A stretch of 64,000 nucleotides of DNA, taken from the NCBI GenBank assembly GCA_003993805.1, contig RSEF01000001.1:72818619-72882618 (forward strand), read 5' to 3'. Position numbers and translations under genes: made by a program. The notes under the pieces are model-generated. The model had not been told where the DNA came from and did no database searches. It saw only the letters and a list, made by a program, of their open reading frames with translations. Positions 38,933 to 51,967 of this stretch are shown here, piece after piece; position 1 is the stretch's first letter, and every line of letters begins with the position of its first letter. This DNA is from Himantopus leucocephalus (Eukaryota; Chordata; Aves; Charadriiformes; Recurvirostridae).

Positions 38933-39581
38933 CTCACCTTAGCTGGAGAAATAAACAATCCACTTTCAAACATGCTCAATGTAGAATAAACTACAATAAG
39001 AGATGGGATTTAACTGGTGGGGCTTGTAGTTCCACATACTGTTTTCCTCGTCTCTTTCATATTTTGGTGGACAGAGAAGTTATACTTCAAAGAACAGCTG
39101 CTACAGATTCTGTCTTTTCCACAACACATCTGAAGCATTCAGACTCCTGTTATGTCCCATTAAGCCAGTGTCTGACTGGAGATGTACACGCTACAAGCCA
39201 TTTCCTCTGCACAGATGCATGAGGACTCCCAGCATACGAATGATACGATATCACCAGAAAAAGAAAATTAACATCTTTATGATCTGCCCTGATTAAGGAA
39301 AAAAAGCCACCAAACTATAAACAAGTTAAAGCATTCATCATGCAGTCCTGTTATCTTCCACTTAACTTGATTCACACCACCATTCAAAACAGAGTCCCTG
39401 CCCAGCCTCATGGAGCACAGTCTTTTCTAATACTGACAAAGACTCCCATCTAAATGATGATGGCAACAGCACACAACCCTCATGGGCTAAAAAGGTTGAT
39501 TTTGACCGAAGCCTGAAGAAGGCAGGTCTGGAGCCACATACAAACCTGCTAATACAGGTCCTGCCACCACACCTATCCATG

Positions 39582-39582
39582 N
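39582..39582. other. Single-N join with an 8-bp shared flank
   Basis: ACACCTAT occurs at 39569-39576 and again right after the N. The overlap is too short to prove a duplication. Confidence 0.7.
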
Positions 39583-40206
39583 ACACCTATGCATAATCCC
39601 TTTTGCGATTCATCACTGCACAGGAGGAAAGCCTCCATTTGCTCTGCAGTCTCTTTTTAATAATTTATAGTATACACTTTTGCATGCAGCCGCTTTAATA
39701 CTTTATTTCCACAGCTGTTTATATTCTGCTGTTTATATTCACCGCTGATTTAAACAAAACCCCACCTTTAAGCAGATAAATAGTCCCAACAGAACTTACC
39801 ACAACAGCTTGCAGTTCTACATGGACATTTTGGCAGTACTACTGAATGCATTTTGTCACAGCAGGGTAGCAAGAATAAGCTCACAGTAGTTTTGCTTAGT
39901 AAGTAGTAGTAACATCAGCCATGATGATGAAAACCTGGCAAGTAATCAAGTTCTGTACTTAATATCGTGTTGGATCGTTTAATAAGCAAAACATGTTTCC
40001 ATACAAGGAAAAAGTTAAACTTGCTTTATGAAGTAATAATAAAATATTTTTCATTGTCACCCATCTCTACCTGACTTCAATCTATAAACTGATGGAACAG
40101 TAAATGCAGGAAATCAATGACTGTGCATTGTATGGAATAAATAAATACCCAAGAACCACTGGAAAGGAATTAACTACTGCTTGTAGAAGCGATATACTTT
40201 AGATAT

Positions 40207-40318
40207 CTTTGTCTTGAGCTGCAGTAATGATCTCGAAATTCGGGTAGAAAGATTCAGTCAATCGCTCTTCCCGTATCATAAACAATCTATTACGATCCTG
40301 GCTGCAGGACTGACATTT
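40207..40318 (-). CDS. Low-confidence terminal-exon-like segment
   Basis: On the minus strand, TTATTACCTCAG precedes an open run of about 36 codons ending in TAA at 40207-40209. The segment keeps several CpGs (in CGT, CGG, CGA, CCG and TTCGAG) within AT-rich surroundings, which is unusual for neutral bird DNA. The peptide includes CQSCSQDRNR and ESFYPNFEII, which I cannot tie to a family. It could be a short last exon, a conserved non-coding element, or chance. Confidence 0.22.
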
Positions 40319-41146
40319 CTGAGGTAATAACTAAAATATTAATGACACTGTTTACACTAGCTATGCTTGCAAAACATAGCCAAGCACATCTTTTATTCAA
40401 AAAGTAAACCTGGAGAAGAACATTTCTCTGTCACAAAAATATCTGTAGCTCTAACTTCAGGTGCCTAATTCCCCTTTGTTCTCAGCCAGCCAAACATCTC
40501 AGCACAGCCTGCGCCATTTGATTTGCACTCCTCGAGTCCTGCTGGGCCCTGGCTGCTCCACCTGCTCGTCATTATTGGGAACAGGACCTTAGAGAAAAGG
40601 CACGTTAAAGCTAACTGTTTTGGCTTCTTCACCCTACATTCAAGTCAAACCTTAGCATAGCTTAGTGCAGCCCAAGAGCAGTAAGCCAGAGAGCTGGTCA
40701 TCACAGCAAGGTAAAGGGGATGGACTGGAAGCCGTGATCTTACCTACGGAGTCTCCAGCCTGCTCAGAATGCAAGTTGTCTGCCAGTTTTTGTTCTCCTG
40801 AGCAGGGAGCTTCAGCCACACCAGAAAGGAGGCTGCCAATACCATTAAAAGTAAGAATATGCTTTTACAGGTAATGCTTCCAAGAAGGAAATACATGGGT
40901 TGCTCAATCAATAATGATATTTTTCAGGAGCATCACAGGGACTATACCACAGATGGGCTGTTGCTGTAGTCAAAACAATCCAAATTCAGAAGGGACACCG
41001 CACCTTGCACAGCTGGGTCTTTCAGCAGCATTGAGCAGCATTATGTCTTTAAGGCACCCAACCGCGATTTGCTCCTGGTCACGGGAGAAACAGTTTTTTC
41101 TGGGTAGCCTTTGTTCCCTGCTTTCTGCTGGTCTTCTGGACCATGA

Positions 41147-41446
41147 AGACTGGATGTCCTGAGTTTACTCAGCTACTGAGAACAACTGTTTTGGGTTTGT
41201 GTTGGTTGGGGTTGGGGTTTTTTGCAGGGTAGGTTGGTTGGTTGGTTTTTTTGGTTTGGTTTTTGGTTTGGTTTGGGGTTTTTATTTTGGGGTGGGGTGG
41301 NAGACTGGATGTCCTGAGTTTACTCAGCTACTGAGAACAACCATTTTGGGTTTGTGTTGGTTGGGGTTGGGTTTTTTCCGGGGTAGGTTGGTTGGTTGGG
41401 TTTTTTTGGTTTGGTTTGGGGTTTTTATTTTGGGGGGGTGGGGTGG
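41147..41446 (+). repeat. Duplication across a single N in a T/G-rich tract
   Basis: Copies at 41147-41300 and 41302-41446 begin AGACTGGATGTCCTGAG and end in a GGGGTGGGGTGG tract. They differ by several indels within the low-complexity T/G part, with the N at 41301. Confidence 0.85.
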
Positions 41447-41495
41447 TAGTTTTAGTTGTGTTTGGATTTTTTTTTTTTTAAATCAGCTGTGCAGG

Positions 41496-41637
41496 AGTCT
41501 GAGATGATGTACATCTTACCTGTGCAGTCAATGACTTCATGATATAGGTGAAATGTAGTCAGCATTTGNAGTCTGAGATGATGCACATCTTACCTGTTCA
41601 ATCACTTCATGATATAGGTAAAATGTAGTCAGCATTT
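41496..41637 (+). repeat. Direct duplication flanking a single N (assembly join)
   Basis: Copies at 41496-41567 and 41570-41637 share AGTCTGAGATGATG through AGTCAGCATTT. The right copy lacks 4 bp and has a few substitutions. The N is at 41569. Confidence 0.85.
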
Positions 41638-43593
41638 ATGCAGATCAGACGCAGATTACTGCTGCATTTACACTCAGTGATTTTTGTGAAACATTTTTGC
41701 AAGAAAAAATTCTATATTTAGCAAAATTTATCTGTTAACAACAAAAGTACCACTTGAGTAAAAAAGGAATGCCAAACAAAAACATTGAAACTACAGAGAA
41801 AAAAAATTAAAAATAAACACAATGTCCAGTGTTATCACTCTAATATACTGTGCAATGCTATTAATCATTGAAATAACCATATTAAGAGCACTACAGAAAG
41901 CTTCTTGTTAGTACTGAGGAACCACTACAACTCCCAAAATCAGAACTGAATCAGACTGTTCTGAAGTTTTGAACCAGACAAGATGAAATCCCCTTTTGCT
42001 GCAGCTGAACCAAACTGGAAGAGGAAATGTGCTACTCCCACTTGAGATAATCTCGATTTAGGAAATTAATGCACCTCCTGTTTGTCACAACAAAAATTAC
42101 ACACGTATCAATATAATCTCCTGTTTGTGTTGCCAGTGAAACTCTTTGAAGCTTTGTTATACATCAAACTGCTTCACAAAAATGCACACACAGGAAAAGA
42201 GTATTTTTCCATGCAACATAAACATTTTTTAAAAATATAATTAAATGCATCCAGCAGTCACCAATAAAAGATATTTCAAAAGTGGTGGAGAGACACAGAA
42301 TTGCTAGTGGGAAAAGGTGTACCCTGGGTCACCTACATTTAACCTCCAGGACTTCAGGAGGGGACTGAAACGCAGAGAAACAGCAGCACTTGGATTTCTA
42401 ACTGATCAACAGCGCATGATGCCAGAAGCTAATAAGTAATTAGTTTCCAATTAAACTGTTTACATCCTTTCTGAAGCAAAGCAACTGCAATATTTTATCT
42501 TGTTTTAGCAGAAATAATCATTAACAAGATACACTAAGAGGCATTGTAGGTAACATTGCATGTTTAATTCAGTGACGGATTTGAATGCCAGATTTTAAAA
42601 CAAACAAACAAAAAAAACCCCACCACCAAACAAAACACCCACAAGGCATCATACATATGTGAATTAAACTGCTACGGTCTGATTGCAAAGCTCGTTAGCT
42701 ACAGAGGTCAACACATACCAGGGTTTCCACGCTGTATGTTAAGGAATTAGGCAGTTATCTTTTTAGGCTCCTGGGCTAAATTGCACCCACATACAAATCC
42801 AGTGGGTAACAACACCTGCAATGAATTTGAGTCAAAAAACAAAACACCAAAAAAAAGGTGATACTCTAACTGAATATGCTGTTACACCAGCAAGGTTGGC
42901 CACTCCAGAGCCTAGTCAGATGTGCTCAAAGGCAGGCTGAGCTTCAGGGAGAACGATTGCACATCTTACCATTCCCCAAGCGAGTGATGCATAGGGGCAG
43001 CGATACCCACACGCACCAACAGCACGTGCTTTTAGGAGATTATAGCCCATTCCCTTGCAAAGAAAAGATTCTATGTGGCAACACTTATGCAGCTGCCAGC
43101 CAGATTCCTTCCCTGAGTCATCCCAGTATATAACTGACTACCAATATTCAAACTGATAAATAACAGCCATAGGTTCATAAACTACACAGATTTATTTCTG
43201 CCTCCACCCCGTTCTGCAACTCAGGCAGGGAAGCAACTGCTCTCGCGCAAATAGTCGCTTAGAAAAGATCTCCCCAAAGGACTCTTAGCACTTTCCAATT
43301 AATTGTTCCGTCCTAAGTCCCTTGCAGGCAAATTCCCCTTGAGCCAAACGGTGGATCGCAGCTACACCGTTATTTCTTTCCTCCCGTGCAGTCTCTTGAC
43401 AGAAAGCACAGAGTTGTTACGCCTTCAGTATATCCAAGTAGGAATATCCTAAAGTCTGAGTGAGTTTACTGTCCACTTATGCCTCAGCTAGTGATGACCA
43501 CAAGCCTTTTACTCTAGAACAACTGGCTTCTAAACTTACACTTTTCCTCATGCAACACATTGCACAACACTTCTGTTTTAAGGTTTTCTCTTC

Positions 43594-43609
43594 CTCTCTC
43601 TCTCTCTCT
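43594..43609 (+). repeat. (CT)8 microsatellite
   Basis: Eight uninterrupted CT units following a T/C-rich lead-in. Confidence 0.85.
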
Positions 43610-46386
43610 GTGTCAAAGTAGATACCACAACTTTACCACACCCCTCTCCATACAAACCCTATTCAAATAGGACAGACACTTTGATGAAGTTCTTGTGACC
43701 ACGAGTCATCAGAAAAGTTTTTTTTCTTATTAGGAAATGTGACTCTTCTAGAGCCCTACATTCACTTCTTGGGAGCAAATGGTGTGACTACACCTAGATG
43801 GTGGTGATGAGGGGTAAGTGGTAAAGTTTTAACTAAAAATAACAGTTTGAATAAATGAAAAAGCTTTTCCAAAATCCTAAACCTAATGTCTGTGTGCTTG
43901 CCTAAATAAAAATATTTATTCCGTTACTAAAGTTAAATGCATATTTGAATTTGTTTCCAGATCAATAGCATTTTCATCTTTTAAATGAGATACGTCTTAG
44001 CCTACAGTTTCTCTGGTTTTGCAAAAAGTATTTCAACAAAATTTAATTTTTTTTCATACAAAAAAAGCCCCAAAACACCCTGCATCTAGTGTGATCAACA
44101 GCTTTCATCATTGGATCATACCCTGAAGAGCTATAAAGTTTCAAGGACAAAAGTCATCTCCTGGTTGCGTGCCTGTACATTGTTTAGATCAGTGAGGTCC
44201 TACTCCATTGCCAAGGCTCATATGGGCCACAGTAACACAGATAACAGACAGCGATGATAACATATAGCTTCCCAAGCAGAAAACGGTAGGTATGAAATAA
44301 GGAGAGGCGCTAGCCCGCAGTGGAGGTGGGTGACCTCCCACTCACGCAACCCATAACTCCCTTAGATAACGCTCTCCACACAGAGAGCGGCAGCATAACC
44401 CCATCACAGCGCTGACATCCTGTTCACGCACCTGAGGCAAAGTGCAGACCAGCAACGGCATCTCCTTCAAGGAGGTGATGATCCAACATTAGAGCAGTAA
44501 CGTGTTCAGCCTCAGAAAAGCTATTGGCCATACAGAGCTCACAAGCCCTCAGCTAATGCAGTGGGCTGAGCAGCTACGTCACCCTCCCCACAGCGGTCTG
44601 TCAAACACATTCAGCTGCGGGGAAGTAAGTGCTGATCACATCCCTCAGCAGCCAACGCGTGCCACTCAAGTGACATTACACTGCTGGGAGCCACCGCAAT
44701 GTTGGACCACCATCAGCTGGCGAAAGGAGCTTCAGAAGTGCCTGCTGCCAAGGGAGGTGCCACCACCCAGGCCATTGTCTTCACTAGCAGAAGGGTGTGT
44801 TGCTACCACCTGTTAACTACCACATTTTTTTTATTTCAACAAGTGGTGCTGAACTGTAGAAAAAGCCCTGAGAGGTTTTACTCCAGGACAGACTTGGTAA
44901 AGGTATAATGGCAGGTTATTACCCTTTATTATTTTATTATTATTAGTGCCCTCCACTCAGAATCTGGTAGCATCTTTTTGATCACTTTATTTACCCTGCT
45001 GTTAATTTTTATTTGAAGTACCCCAGGTTGGTCAGATTTGAGGTCCTTAAGGAAGAGCAAAGGCTGCACCGCCTCTCCCTAAGATACTACCAGCCAAATG
45101 CTGAGGCTTCATGCTGAAGGAGTTCAACGCAAATATAATGCAAGTCTTACTCCTGTTTGTTTCTTTCTCAGAACAACAGAAAATGGCCGTTTAAGAAATT
45201 GCACATTCAAATACAATAATTTCCAACTTTGGCAGTCTTGATTTGAAACAGATACAATTCCAATTCAGAACTCTCTTGTTTCTTATGATCACTGATGGAC
45301 TTCTTTTGGGAACAAACTTGCTCATTAAAGAGCTGTCAGAACCATTTTGAACCTTCACCTCATCTCCTCACCTCCTCAGGAAACAATGATTCCCACCCAT
45401 TAAAAAAAAAGTGATAGCAGAGGGCGCATCCTGAAGTAGTTACCTGGTCAGGCTGCCCACGTTACATGTGGATACCTTTGTTCACGCTGGCACTTTGCTT
45501 GCTTTTGAAGCAATTAACTCTGGATCTTTCGGATCACCTGGGAGTGATGTATCCATTTCAGTATTAGCTCATTTGACTCGTCTCTCTTCCCCCCCCCTCC
45601 CTTTTTTAAATAAACTTAATTGCTTAGAAAGCTCAGATTTGCCCTGATTTAAGCTACAGTGTTCACAAAAAGGAATTCCTCATTCCAAACAGCTCTAGTT
45701 AACTCCTCATTGTTTTGGATTGGCATCCAATTACATAAATGCACAGACTTAGAGACACACACCACCACCCCCATCTTAAAGTAGATTTGGTTAAGAAGTA
45801 CATTTGTACCCAAAAAGCTGTTTCCTCCTTAGCTTAGTTAAGCAACTTAGAGCACTGTACTTTCAGCAATACGATTGTGAAGATAAACACCCCCAAAAAC
45901 CCCCTACAGCAGTAATATTTTTTTTTTAATTCATTGGGTACCTTTATAAAAGAAACTCCGCAACCTTGGAACTCTCTACAACATACAGAGTTTTTGCAAA
46001 GCTCTGAAAAAAAAAATAAATCAAAAATCGTTATCTGCAGCTATGCAATACAGAAGAATGATGATATGAATCAGTATTTTTCATGCTGCTGTTTGAAAGG
46101 TTTTACTATCAGACTGATCCATTATGTCTCAAAGATATGAGGCAGATAATGTTTTTCCTAATTCATTCTTTTGAAGAGCAATTTAAGAATCCTAGAAATT
46201 AGCTGTCAAAATCTTCGTATTTTCTTAATTTTACAGTATTATCCACATCAAATTGCATAACTGCAGGCAGATGACGATATACAAGAGATAAAACACAGGG
46301 TCAAATATGCTTTTTCACTTAACTTCCGCCACCATTTTCTGTTGAAGAGTAGAGACTGCAGAGACTGTTTCTAATTAACAAAGTCC

Positions 46387-47153
46387 AGGTCTGGCGCTAT
46401 TCAGTATTTTTATGAATAATGTTGGCAGCCACAAAAGCTCAGAAGAGAAATGAGACATAGTAGAGGATAAGCAATTCAGTGCAAATCTCAATATGATTAT
46501 ATGTCAGAAAAGAGCAAATGCAATCCTCAGAGGTATAGAAAGGAATTAGGAAGCAAGAATACAATTTTTCTCTCCAAGTAAGGTATTAGCTACACGGAGG
46601 AGGGATTAACTTTGAGTTCCAATAACTCGTTTCTTTTAAAGGACACCAAAAATTTAGAGATGATGCCAAGAATTACGATATTGTTTGAAGGTTATATGAA
46701 AACTCAGCATTGAGGGTAAGGAGCTCACTCTGTTTAGCAGATGAGAGACGATGGCTGAGTGACTTAACTATGACATCTGAAAAAAAAAAACCAACTTAAA
46801 AAAAATCACCTCAGGCAGAAATTGCCATGTCCTTGGGGATTTTTATTCAAGCAGAGAAAAGCATAAAAAAAACTTTCAGCTGGAATTTAAAACCAAACAC
46901 ATTGAAATCTGAGATCAGGTACAGATTTTTTTTAATCACAGAGGGAGTTAACTACTAAAATTAATTGCCAAGGAAATGGCAAAGTCTGCCTTTTGATATC
47001 TTCACATCCAGACTGGATGCCTTTTCAGAAGATGTCCACAAGACAAATGCAAACCATAGGGTTCAGCACAGAGCTAACGGGAGAATTATATTCCGGCTCT
47101 TACTCCTGAGGTCAGACTGTATGATCCATAAGCACTTTTTTACCCTTAAACTC
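46387..47153 (+). mobile_element. Old CR1/L3-like LINE, 3' part
   Basis: A diverged but collinear copy of the ancient amniote CR1 3' half. A GCTATTCAGTATTTTTATGA stretch still reads like the LFxxFIN-type segment of the reverse transcriptase. It is followed by AGCAAATGCAATCCT, TTTCTTTTAAAGGACA, GAAGGTTATATGAAAACTC, AGCTCACTCTGTTTAGCA, then CTTCACATCCAGACTGGATG and a tail with GAGGTCAGACTGTATGATCC and ACCCTTAAACTCC. Stops and frameshifts are frequent and the region after the RT remnant is deleted, so it is inactive. It shares its tail type with the fragment at 9496-9625. Confidence 0.75.
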
Positions 47154-50100
47154 CAGCCAAGAGCAAATCTGAACAGCGTAGCTGTAAGCACTTTGGATGG
47201 GATTTATCTTCCCCGACATCAAGTCACCTAAAAGTTTGTTGCCCAACCTAAACAAGCCACTAGCTCCTCACAGCCTAATAGTCTTTTAGTCAATGCCTGG
47301 GATCCAACAGGGCCGGGTGTTCCTCCAAGTGGAAAAGCAGACCCCTGCTCCAGGGGGTTCAGAGCTTAAAAGAAGAACTATCAGAGAGATACGTGGGGGC
47401 ATTGGAGAGCAAAGCGAAACGACCAGACAGTATGTCAGAACTGTCTGCCAAGGTGTTAGACACAGCGTTCATCAAACAGCACCAGCAATACTCCAAAGAA
47501 ACGCTCCAAGAACTGAAGGGAAGACGATGAGAGTCCTCATAGAGGTGTACAGAATGTCTCTCCCAAATGCACGTGGTGAATTCATCTTACAAGGTATTAC
47601 CCGTTAAAGCAAAAATAGTACTTCACCACCATGCAATTTGAATTTCATTTTCAATGACAGATTTAAATATTTAACACGTGTAGCAGAGCACAGTTGAACT
47701 GAAGTGCTTCCTTACTAAGAAAATTCACAGCAGTAACCTATAGTAATGTTGCAAGGTGACAGCTCATTTTCTGATGGGCTATCATCACAGCACAGATTTC
47801 CAGCTTAACTGCTGGATAAGACTTTTTTTTTAAGCCACCCACCCTCCAAAAAAAAAAAAAATCCGACAAGAGAAGCCATGATTCCCCTCCCCCCCACTGT
47901 TTCTTGTCTGAAAGAACTCATCTCTATAAGAACTCATGAAGCTAAAAGCAAAATTTTAAATATGCATTTACATATGTAAAAATAGCTAGTGAATAAATGT
48001 TTTCTCTTCTAAAATAATCCCATAAATTTATTTGCCACTAGAGTAGTCTCTGAATACAAGCCAAGTAAATATTTTGGAAAGTCTAGACAGCTGTGTGTGA
48101 TGCAGTTTTCCAGAAATTTACTTCAAACACTTGAGAGAGAAAAGCCTAGTAATTGAAAAAGAGGACAGAGCCACTGAAGAACAAGAAATTAGGAGACCAA
48201 AGTGACTGACACAACACCAAAAACGGACAGGTAGCACACATGCATCAGCAATTACATACGATGTAAAACTGAGAAGCAAGTCTTATGTGATCATTAGGGG
48301 TAATTTTAAAGGACAGACACAGGGCATTACAAGTTTGAACAAGGACACAGTAGATAACTTCCTTGGACCAAGGAGAGACAAGTGAAGCAAGGTCTAAAAC
48401 CCAAAAATTATTCTTTTCTGTTAAGCCCAATTCTGTTAACAGTCACAGCACACAGCTGGTTTTGAGGGCACATTTCTGCACCCATGCAGGGAGGACTCCT
48501 TTAATTCTAGCCCCTGAGCTTTGGGATAGAGCTACAACTGAAGAAAAAAAAAAGAAAAAGAAGAAAAATAAACCAATGCAATCACACAAAAAAAAAAAAT
48601 CCACATTCTTTTTCTTTAAGTCCTTTCAAGCTACAAATGTATTTTGTATTTCCAAAGAATGACAAGTTGACATTCAGCAGGTGATCTCTCCTCTCACCTT
48701 TTGAGAGGCAGGAAAAAATTCAGACAACGCAGTAAACAATGTTGAAATACTAACAAGGTGTTTAGCAAAATCTGCTATAATAGAAATGAAATGAAATAGA
48801 AATGAAAACAGGATAAATTCACAGTTAATTCATGCCTGCAGTATTAGTGGTCTTCATAGTGCCCATTGACATTTTAATCTCAACAGTAACTTGGAAAAAC
48901 AACTGCATTTTAGATTTCTATTAGCAGTTTGATGCATGCAGGCAAGTAGTAAGGACAGGACTAAAGTTTCAAGCTCCACTATAGACTAGCCTAAAATACA
49001 GGTTTAATTAACGGAAAAGGAGACAAAGCCATAACCTGGTGTTGTAATTTTTATGAATAACACCCTGCCTTATCAACAATTAATTTTTTTTAATAAATAT
49101 GGGTGTTGATATGACTGCAGAAAACAGTCTTTTCAGCATATTTCCCATTTAATCAGAGCCACTTGTACAGAGATTTGCAGCTGGGCAATAACTCTAAATA
49201 TTTGTAAGCATCCACCCCTGTTTTCTTTCAGAGAAACCATCACGAACCTAACAGCCTGTGCTGCCCTTAAGGCAAGCCTTACATATTTCATATATATGGG
49301 TATATATTTAATATATACAGGTAGTTGAAAACCTAGAAACAAGACTATTTCATGGCTGTAAGACTTTTCATCCTGAAGTATCAGTTGAAATCTCTTTGAA
49401 GTCCATCCATGATGAACCGCAAAAGCTGCATCCAGCTCCTTGTTCAACCAAGGAGAGGTATGTAACCCTAAATATTACACTCAAGTCCCTTTCACCAACT
49501 CAGCCAGCACCTGATGGAACACGGAAGGCTCATCTATCAGATTAAGGCAGGAAAATACAGAAGGGAAAGTGAAAAGGAAACAATGATTCATCAAAATATT
49601 CAGCTTCCTACATTCACTCTTGCGGAACAGGCTATGAATGTTGAAATTACTGCACTGTCTGACACAGAAACATTACTAAATTATCAGCTAAAAAGCAGGG
49701 AAGTCAGTCTCTCTCTCAGCTCTACCATGCGGCTGAGGCTTAGTTAGCCTGTGGGATCAACCAAGGCTGCAGCCAAAATTAAGGTGTAGTTTTGTGCTAA
49801 ATCACCAAGCCTTTTTTTCTCCCACTGCCACCTCTCCTCCCCTCAGAAAAGAAGGCAGAAAAAGCAACATTTTAGGATTCCATGCTTAGAATTTTATGGT
49901 AGAGCTACCAGTTTTAAAGGAAAAATAAGACTTTTCTAAATGTCACTTTCAACTACTTGCCAATAGATATGAAAGTCACGCTGAGTTCACCACTGCCCAC
50001 GTACCCTCAGAAGAAAAGCATTCCAGAAGCTCAATTACCACCTCAGTTACATTTCCACAGCTGAGCTACTAACATTGTAGAACGGAAGAAAGAGCATTGT

Positions 50101-51110
50101 TTAAAACCCTGTTTACCCAAACACGGCTGAGAAGTTTCCGATGTCTTTCGGGACGTTATCAGCACAAAGCAGCACGTTTCATACAGCCAAGGCACGTAGC
50201 AGAGAGAAGTGCTACTCGTGGCTAGGCAGTTCCTGTAGCCCTGCAGTCTCCACATGGACTATTTCTGACCATGTGGGAAGTGATACGAAGCCAGATAAAT
50301 ACGCAGTGATAAAAATGCAAAATTTTCCCCCAAGATAAGCACGAGCCACAGCCCTGAAAAGACTGCCCGGGCTGCTCCACACACATCCAACCCACCAAAC
50401 CCCTACTGTTCCGGCACTTACCCAGCTATAAGGAAAATCCAGGAGCAGCACTCCGCTTGGGATACCCCCACTTCTTCTCTCACAGGGAAACAGGTCTTTA
50501 CTGCTCCAGTACTAATAAAGCAGCACAGCCTTCTTAAAAGCCCCAGGAGCCCAGCACTAAAAATTAAGCAGCCCCAACAACCTTCCCTGCAAGGGACGGC
50601 AAGATTTACAACCTACTGCGTTAGTGCAAAACCATTTTCACCTGCAATAGGAGCCAACGCTCCGGAGTGCAACCCCCTGCCACTGCAGCATCACTTCAGC
50701 ACGGGAAGGTTGAAGACCAGCAGCAGAGCAGAGCAGGCAGCTGGGAGTTAGTTTGTCTCCTTTCTTTACTGCAAACATGGCAGGATTGTTTATCTATTTG
50801 TTTTAACCTCCCTGGAGCATCAAAACCCTCCAGAATAAACACAACAGACCCTGAGCCAAAGCACACCCTTAATCACAGCTCTGGTGCTGTCAGCTGGCCC
50901 ATATTGAGCTGGCCCGGCCTTCAGGGACACACAGCTGAACCAGATAGCTAAAGCTTCCAAAGGCAGCTGCTTTTCACTTTGCGTAGGACTGGAAACGTAC
51001 AGATCAAAGCAGTAGTTACCAGCTCTGGTGTGAAAACAAAGGCAGGAAGATAGCTCCTTAACTATTGCTCAGGATCCACGTGTCTTCTCAGTTGTAACCA
51101 CAGGACATCC
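47154..51110. other. Non-coding stretch
   Basis: No recognised gene or transposon. Contains A-rich runs (48541-48600) and a palindromic ATATAT patch near 49290-49320. A minus-strand 104-codon frame (49133-49447) is AT-rich at its 3' half and not convincing. Confidence 0.5.
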
Positions 51111-51263
51111 TGTATTGGGTTTGTGTGGCAAGGTTTTGGTAGCAGAGGGGCTAGAGGGGTGGCTTCTGGGAGAAGCTGCTAGAAGCTATGTCTGATAGAG
51201 CTGTCTGATAGAGCTGGCCAAGGCTGAGCCCACCATCAATGGCAGTGGTGCATCTGTGATAAC

Positions 51264-51272
51264 ATATTTAAG
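51264..51272 (+). promoter_or_regulatory. TATA-like box in the LTR
   Basis: ATATTTAAG about 150 bp inside the solo LTR, a plausible core promoter position. Activity is not shown by sequence. Confidence 0.4.
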
Positions 51273-51665
51273 AAGGAGGGGGAACAACCTGCAGTAGAAC
51301 AGCAGAAGCTAGAGGAAGAGGAGTGAGAATATGTGAGAGAAACAGCTTTGCAGACACCAAGGTCAGTGAAGAAGGAGGGGGAGGAAGTGCTCCAGGTGCC
51401 AAAGCAGAGATTCCCCTGCAGCCTGTGGTGAAGATCATGGTGAGACAGGCTGTTGCCCTGCAGCCCATGGAGGTTAACAATGGAGAAGATATCCACCTGC
51501 AGTCTGTGGAAGACCCCATACCAGAGCAGGTGCATGCCTGGAGGAAGCTGTGAACCCATAGACAGCCCAAGCTGGAGCAGGTTCCTGGGAGGACCCGTGG
51601 AGAGAGGAGTCCATGCTGGAGCAGGTTTCCTGGCAGGACTTGTGGCCCCATGGGGGACCCACACT

Positions 51666-51666
51666 N
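51666..51666. other. Single-N join inside the LTR
   Basis: Isolated N between GGACCCACACT and GCCTGTGGG, within the internal subrepeats. A collapsed or misjoined repeat unit is likely. Confidence 0.75.
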
Positions 51667-51961
51667 GCCTGTGGGAAGGATTCATGTTGGAGAAGTTCAT
51701 GGAGGACTGTCTCCCATGGGAGGGACCCCATGCTGGAGCAGGGGAAGAGCGTGAGGAGTCCTCCGCCTGAGGAGGAAAGAGCAGCAGAGACAATGTGTGA
51801 TGAACTGACCACAACCCCCACTCCCTGTCCCCCTGCACCACTTGGGGGGAAGAGGCAGAGAAATTGGGAGTGAAGTTGAGGCCAGGAAGAAGGGGGGGTG
51901 GGGGGAAGGTGTTTTAAATTTTTTTTTTATTTTCTCATTGCCCTACTCTGATTTGATTGAT

Positions 51962-51967
51962 AATAAA
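51962..51967 (+). terminator. Polyadenylation signal of the LTR
   Basis: AATAAA in an AT-rich patch followed by T/G-rich sequence, the expected arrangement near the end of the R region. Confidence 0.6.

Larger units (their letters stand above)
31997..46386. other. Long non-coding stretch rich in assembly joins
   Basis: No gene identified in about 14 kb. It holds ten single Ns, the only long N gap, and several G-rich tracts. Locally GC-richer, CpG-containing segments (36200-36400 and 44280-44700) have moderate open frames (146 codons at 36075-36515; 104 codons at 44502-44816) but no recognisable product, splice pattern or CpG-island density. Confidence 0.45.

Noticed and set aside
44502..44816. 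104-codon plus-strand frame
   Set aside because: No recognisable domain and no supporting splice context. Kept only as part of the CpG-bearing segment.
51236..51841. 201-codon minus-strand open frame
   Set aside because: Lies entirely inside the solo LTR and crosses an N. Its repeated residues come from LTR subrepeats.
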